Source: Terriglobia bacterium
GTDB lineage: Bacteria; Acidobacteriota; Thermoanaerobaculia; Thermoanaerobaculales; Thermoanaerobaculaceae
DNA length: 56,410 bases
Assembly (NCBI GenBank): GCA_020073245.1
Contig: JAIQFQ010000020.1
Location: 1-56,410 of the forward strand
Reading direction: 5' to 3'
This document shows positions 52,281-56,410 of this stretch, piece by piece. A program made the position numbers and the translations under genes. The notes below the pieces were generated by a model. It worked only from the letters and a program-made list of their open reading frames with translations, made no database searches and was not told the DNA's origin. Positions within the stretch are counted from its first letter, which is position 1. Each line of letters starts with the position of its first letter.

Positions 52281-55200
52281 ATGAACGCTCGGCGCATCGG
52301 CTCAGGCAAACGGCCTCTGAGATTTCTTGGAGTTTGCGGGGCCGCCGTTCTCCTGATGGTGTCTTCGGCCGCCGCCCAGGAGATCGGCGCTTTGGTGTCG
52401 CCCGGCCCGCTCGCCAAGGCGCACGCCAAGCTCGAGGGGATCGCCAACTGTCAGAAGTGCCACGAGCCCGGCCGCAAGGTCACGGCCGCGAAATGCCTGG
52501 AGTGCCACAAGCCGATCGCAGAGCGCATCGCAGCAAGAAAGGGTGTGCACCGCAACGTCACCGACGACTGCGTGAGCTGCCACATCGAGCACGCCGGCGC
52601 GGACGCGACCATCAGCAAGCTCGACCGACGGTCGTTCAACCATCTCCAGGAAACCGGCTACCCGCTCGACGGCAAGCACACCGCGCTCGCCGCCGATTGC
52701 GCGAAATGCCATAAGACCCGATCGTTTCTCGGCCTCAAGGCCGACTGCGCGACGTGCCATCAAGACCCCCACCGGGGCGTGCTGGGCGCCAACTGCGCCG
52801 GGTGCCACTCGACGGTTGTGGCGTTCAAGGAGTCCGAAAAAGCGTTCGATCACACCAAGACGGCGTTCCCGCTCACCGAGGCACACCTCAAGCTGGAGTG
52901 CGCCAAGTGTCACGTCAACAAGGTCTACAAAGGGATCAAGTTCGCGTTGTGCGTGGACTGCCACAAGGATCCCCACCTCCAGGCGTTCGGTTCCGGGTGC
53001 GTGAGCTGTCACGCCGGCGCGACGTGGAAGACCGACAAAGTGGACCACGGCAGGACCCGGTTTGCGCTCGCGGGCAAGCACACGACCGTCGCGTGCGTGT
53101 CCTGTCACCGGCAGCCGCCGATGCGGGCGAAGCTCGCGTTCGACCGCTGCATGGTCTGCCACGGCGATCCTCACAAGGGCGAGTTCAAACAGGACTGTGT
53201 CGCCTGCCACACGGTGGAGACGTTCCAGAAGGCGCCGTTCGACCACGGCGCGAAGACCGGCTTCCCCCTCACGGGCCGCCACGCCGAGATCCCGTGCGCC
53301 GACTGCCACAAGAAGACCCCGATGGCCCCGGGGCACGGGACCGCGCGCTTCACGACCACGGCGCCCGGCGTCGTCCTGGCCTCGTTCGCGATGACGGGCG
53401 ACCAGGAGACCCCGCCGAGCACGATGCGCGGCGGCAAGGGGTCGGCGGCTGTTGATTTCCGCGGTCTCTCCAAGGCCTGCGCGTCGTGCCACGCGGACGT
53501 CCACGCCGGCAAGCTCGGCACGGCCTGCGAGACCTGCCACGGCAACGACACGTTCCGCCTGACGAAGTTCAAGCACCCGAAGAACGCCGAACTCTACGGC
53601 GGCCAGCACGCCCAGGTCGCGTGCGGCAAGTGTCACGGCGGAGAGGGCGTCACCAAGACCGGTGTGACGGGCAAGCCGGTGGCCGCCCGCGTGTTTCGCG
53701 GCCTTTCCAGCGACTGCGCCTCGTGCCACAAGGACGTCCACCTCGGCCAGCTCGGCGCCAACTGCCAGACCTGCCACTCGGTGGACGCCCCCAAGTTCGC
53801 CGCGGACAAGTTCTCGCACGCGACGACGACGTTCGCGCTCGCCGGCAAGCATGAGAAGGTCGAGTGCGCCAAGTGCCACAAGCGCGAGACCACCGTCTTC
53901 CCCGCCGGGACGGGCGAGGCCGTGCACTTCAAGGGGGTCGCGACCGCATGCGCCTCGTGCCACAAGGACGTCCACCTCGGCCAGCTGGGCACCGGCTGTC
54001 AGAGCTGCCACACCCCGGAAACGTTCAAGCTCGCGAGCTACAAGCACCGCGAGAACCCCGGCTTCTTCGTGGACAAGCACGCGACCGTCCGCTGCCAGGA
54101 GTGCCACAGGAGCGTGGAGGCCGACTTCCCATCCGGTCGCGGCACCGCAGTACGGTACGCGCAGCTCACGTCGGCGTGCGCGAACTGCCACGAGGACGTG
54201 CACAAGGGGACGCTCGGCACCCAGTGCGAGTCGTGCCACACCCCGCATCAGTGGCCGGGCGCGTCACGTGCGTTCCACAAGGCGACTCTCTTCCCGCTCG
54301 ACGGTCAGCACCTCGGCGTTGCGTGCGCGTCGTGCCATCTCGACGGACAGACCAAGGGGACCCCGAACCGGTGCTACGACTGCCACTGGGTCCGTCACCA
54401 GGACGATCGGTTCAGGACCCAGCTCGGCACGAACTGCGAGAACTGCCACCGCACGACCTCCTGGCGGTCGGTGACGTGGGATCACGCGACTGCCACGGGG
54501 TTCGCCCTCGTCGGCGCGCACATGGCCATCGACTGCCAGTCGTGCCACCGAGACCAGCAGTTCGGCGCCACCTCGACGGCGTGCGTCTCGTGCCACCTCA
54601 CCGACTTCAACAAGGCGAAGGCACCCGATCACGTCCAGGCCGCCTTCCCCACCACCTGTGACACTTGCCATAAGTTCGCCGACACAAACTGGAACCAGGC
54701 GCACTTTGACCACGCCGCCACCGCGTTTCCGCTGCTCGGCGTCCATGCGACCCAAGCGTGCAACGCATGCCATGGCGACGGGGTCTACAAGGGCAAGTCC
54801 GTTGCCTGCGTGAGCTGCCATCAGACGGACTTCAACAATTCGAAGAACCCCAGCCACACCGCAGCCGGGTTCTCCACCGCGTGCGACACCTGCCACAAGG
54901 TCAGCGACATGAGTTGGAACCTGGCAACCTTCAACCACGCCGCCACCGCTTTCCCGCTCCTCGGGGCGCACGCCACACAGGCCTGTTCGACGTGCCACGG
55001 CGACAACATCTTCAAGGGCAAACCGACCACCTGCGTGTCGTGCCATATGACCGACTTCCAGAACGCGGTCACGCCTGTGAACCACGTCGCATCCAACTTC
55101 CCGACCACGTGCGACACGTGCCACAAGGTGTCCGACACGTCATGGACCCAGGCCACCTTCAACCACACGGCGTTCCCGCTTGCCGGCGTGCACGCCACGA

Positions 55201-56410
55201 CCGCCTGTGCGAACTGCCATGTGAACAACAACTTCAACACGCCCTTGCCGACCACGTGCGTCGGGTGCCACATCTCCACCTACCAGACCGCGACGACCCC
55301 TGTGAACCATGCCGGCCTGCCGACGACGTGCGACTCGTGCCACAACTTCGCGGATGCCGCCTGGACCCTGGCTTCGTCGTTCAACCACGCGACGTACTTC
55401 GCCCTCGCTGGTGCCCACACGACCGCCGCCTGCACGAGCTGCCACACCAACGGCAACTTCACCACCGTGCCGACCAGCCCGTGCTTCGCCTGCCACGCCA
55501 CCGACTTCGCCAACGCCACCACGCCGGTGCCGCACGCCGCGTTCCCGAACACTTGCGACACGTGCCACAAGTTCTCCGACACCTCGTGGACACAGGCGAC
55601 GTTCAACCACTCGAGCGTCTTCCCGTTGGTTGGCATCCACGCCACGACCGCGTGCGCGAACTGCCACATCACCAACAACTACACAACGGTGCCGACGACC
55701 TGCGCCGGGTGCCACATCTCCAGTTACCAGACAGCGACGACGCCGGTGAACCACGCCGGGCTCCCGACGACGTGCGATTCGTGCCACAGCAACGCCGACG
55801 CCGCCTGGACCCTGGCGTCGACGTTCAACCACGCGACGTACTTCGCCCTCGCCGGTGCCCACACGACTGCCGCCTGCACGAGCTGCCACACCAACGGCAA
55901 CTTCACCAGCGTACCGACCAGCCCGTGCTTCGCCTGCCACGCCACCGACTTCGCCAACGCCACGACGCCGGTGCCGCACGCCAGCTTCCCGAACACGTGC
56001 GACACGTGCCACAAGTTCTCCGACACCTCGTGGACGCAGGCGACGTTCACCAACCACGCGAGCGTGTTCCCGCTGGTCGGAGTGCACGCCACGACCGCCT
56101 GCGCGAACTGCCACATCAACAACAACTACACGACCGTGCCGACGACCTGTGCGGGGTGCCACATCTCCACCTACCAGACCGCGACGACGCCGGTGAACCA
56201 CGCCGGGCTCCCGACGACGTGCGACTCCTGCCACAGCAACGCCGACGCCGCCTGGACCCTGGCCTCGACGTTCAACCACTCGGCGTATTTCGCGCTTGCC
56301 GGCGCCCACTCCACGGCCGCGTGCACGAGCTGTCACACCAACGGCAACTTCACCAGCGTGCCGAAGACCCCGTGCTTCGCCTGCCACGCCACCGACTTCG
56401 CCAACGCCAC
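52281..56410 (+). CDS. Giant multiheme c-type cytochrome (3' end outside window)
   Basis: Open frame from ATG 52281 (AGGAGAGGTG just before it) to the right edge, at least 1376 residues. A signal peptide ends near VSSAAAQ, so it is exported. By reading the translation I count 53 CxxCH heme sites, about one per 26 residues. The first half contains heme pairs with phrases such as CASCHKDVHLGQLG and a single CxxCH after AFPLxGxH. The second half is built of longer, nearly identical repeats (period 444-447 bases, about 148 residues, six CxxCH each). With the b-type heme gene 10 bases upstream and a flavin/iron-sulfur reductase before it, a role in long-range or extracellular electron transfer is likely. 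No anchor or C-terminus can be seen because the gene is cut. Confidence 0.93.
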   Translation, partial: MNARRIGSGKRPLRFLGVCGAAVLLMVSSAAAQEIGALVSPGPLAKAHAKLEGIANCQKCHEPGRKVTAAKCLECHKPIAERIAARKGVHRNVTDDCVSCHIEHAGADATISKLDRRSFNHLQETGYPLDGKHTALAADCAKCHKTRSFLGLKADCATCHQDPHRGVLGANCAGCHSTVVAFKESEKAFDHTKTAFPLTEAHLKLECAKCHVNKVYKGIKFALCVDCHKDPHLQAFGSGCVSCHAGATWKTDKVDHGRTRFALAGKHTTVACVSCHRQPPMRAKLAFDRCMVCHGDPHKGEFKQDCVACHTVETFQKAPFDHGAKTGFPLTGRHAEIPCADCHKKTPMAPGHGTARFTTTAPGVVLASFAMTGDQETPPSTMRGGKGSAAVDFRGLSKACASCHADVHAGKLGTACETCHGNDTFRLTKFKHPKNAELYGGQHAQVACGKCHGGEGVTKTGVTGKPVAARVFRGLSSDCASCHKDVHLGQLGANCQTCHSVDAPKFAADKFSHATTTFALAGKHEKVECAKCHKRETTVFPAGTGEAVHFKGVATACASCHKDVHLGQLGTGCQSCHTPETFKLASYKHRENPGFFVDKHATVRCQECHRSVEADFPSGRGTAVRYAQLTSACANCHEDVHKGTLGTQCESCHTPHQWPGASRAFHKATLFPLDGQHLGVACASCHLDGQTKGTPNRCYDCHWVRHQDDRFRTQLGTNCENCHRTTSWRSVTWDHATATGFALVGAHMAIDCQSCHRDQQFGATSTACVSCHLTDFNKAKAPDHVQAAFPTTCDTCHKFADTNWNQAHFDHAATAFPLLGVHATQACNACHGDGVYKGKSVACVSCHQTDFNNSKNPSHTAAGFSTACDTCHKVSDMSWNLATFNHAATAFPLLGAHATQACSTCHGDNIFKGKPTTCVSCHMTDFQNAVTPVNHVASNFPTTCDTCHKVSDTSWTQATFNHTAFPLAGVHATTACANCHVNNNFNTPLPTTCVGCHISTYQTATTPVNHAGLPTTCDSCHNFADAAWTLASSFNHATYFALAGAHTTAACTSCHTNGNFTTVPTSPCFACHATDFANATTPVPHAAFPNTCDTCHKFSDTSWTQATFNHSSVFPLVGIHATTACANCHITNNYTTVPTTCAGCHISSYQTATTPVNHAGLPTTCDSCHSNADAAWTLASTFNHATYFALAGAHTTAACTSCHTNGNFTSVPTSPCFACHATDFANATTPVPHASFPNTCDTCHKFSDTSWTQATFTNHASVFPLVGVHATTACANCHINNNYTTVPTTCAGCHISTYQTATTPVNHAGLPTTCDSCHSNADAAWTLASTFNHSAYFALAGAHSTAACTSCHTNGNFTSVPKTPCFACHATDFANA
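55305..56410 (+). repeat. Tandem 444/447-bp repeat inside the giant cytochrome
   Basis: Matching landmarks recur at 55305, 55749 and 56196 and at 55481, 55925 and 56372: spacings of 444 and 447 bases. Each unit encodes six CxxCH motifs in a fixed order (CAGCH/CVGCH, CDSCH, CTSCH, CFACH, CDTCH, CANCH). The copies are nearly identical at DNA level, pointing to recent duplication or gene conversion. The repeat continues past the edge. Confidence 0.85.

Noticed and set aside
52302..54248. Minus-strand frame of 648 codons opposite the cytochrome
   Set aside because: Repeats of the cytochrome DNA read backwards give LAVGAELAEVDVLVARGA-like periodicity; it is a shadow of the CxxCH repeats.
55305..56410. 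CRISPR array or satellite DNA
   Set aside because: The repeats are 444-447 bases, in frame and encode heme motifs; there are no short repeats with spacers.

Overview
This is a chromosomal window from a very GC-rich bacterium with frequent GTG starts. It contains a HrcA/CIRCE-controlled groESL operon, several polysaccharide genes, a fatty-acyl-AMP-ligase-fed type III polyketide synthase operon and an exceptionally large multiheme c-type cytochrome. The mix looks most like Acidobacteriota (for example the Thermoanaerobaculia/Holophagae side) or a neighbouring deep-branching phylum. That placement is inference, because there is no rRNA or other marker gene here apart from groEL. No tRNA, rRNA, CRISPR array, insertion sequence, integrase or phage gene was seen.

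Layout. (1) 1-9240: an accessory block built around PP-loop ATP-pyrophosphatases. It has three QueC-like proteins (two tandem paralogues on the minus strand, one divergent member on the plus strand), two asparagine-synthetase-family proteins and a polysaccharide pyruvyl transferase. It probably makes or amidates an unusual surface glycan, but its real product cannot be read from sequence. (2) 9361-14741: a secreted glycine-rich surface protein, a membrane-anchored sulfatase-fold enzyme with a Thr in place of the usual Cys nucleophile, and a TPR-like protein. (3) 14941-20814: a phenolic-lipid type operon of type III PKS, isoprenylcysteine-methyltransferase-like protein, acyl carrier protein, fatty acyl-AMP ligase and FAD-dependent oxidoreductase, with a convergent O-methyltransferase. 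(4) 21008-23062: groES-groEL with a near-perfect sigma-70 promoter overlapped by a CIRCE operator. (5) 23211-43464: a long exopolysaccharide/O-antigen region with two priming sugar-phosphate transferases, two O-antigen ligase/polymerase-like proteins, two flippases, a GT2, a WecG/TagA glycosyltransferase, three GT-C-like membrane proteins, a DegT aminotransferase, a rhomboid protease and a canonical asparagine synthetase. It carries two decayed glycosyltransferase fragments. (6) 43705-46720: an ECF sigma/anti-sigma/two LTxxQ-type periplasmic protein operon and a divergent metallo-beta-lactamase-fold protein. (7) 46905-47882: a YgfZ/GcvT-like protein. (8) 48021-56410: a chromate transporter, a membrane-anchored flavin/2Fe-2S reductase, a di-heme b-type membrane protein and a giant cytochrome with 53 CxxCH sites inside the window, still open at the right edge.

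How it fits together: blocks 1 and 5 supply surface polysaccharide, block 3 a long-chain phenolic or pyrone lipid for the envelope, block 6 probably senses envelope or metal stress, and block 8 looks like a route for electrons from a cytoplasmic reductant through the inner membrane into a periplasmic or extracellular heme wire. The links between blocks are inference from proximity.
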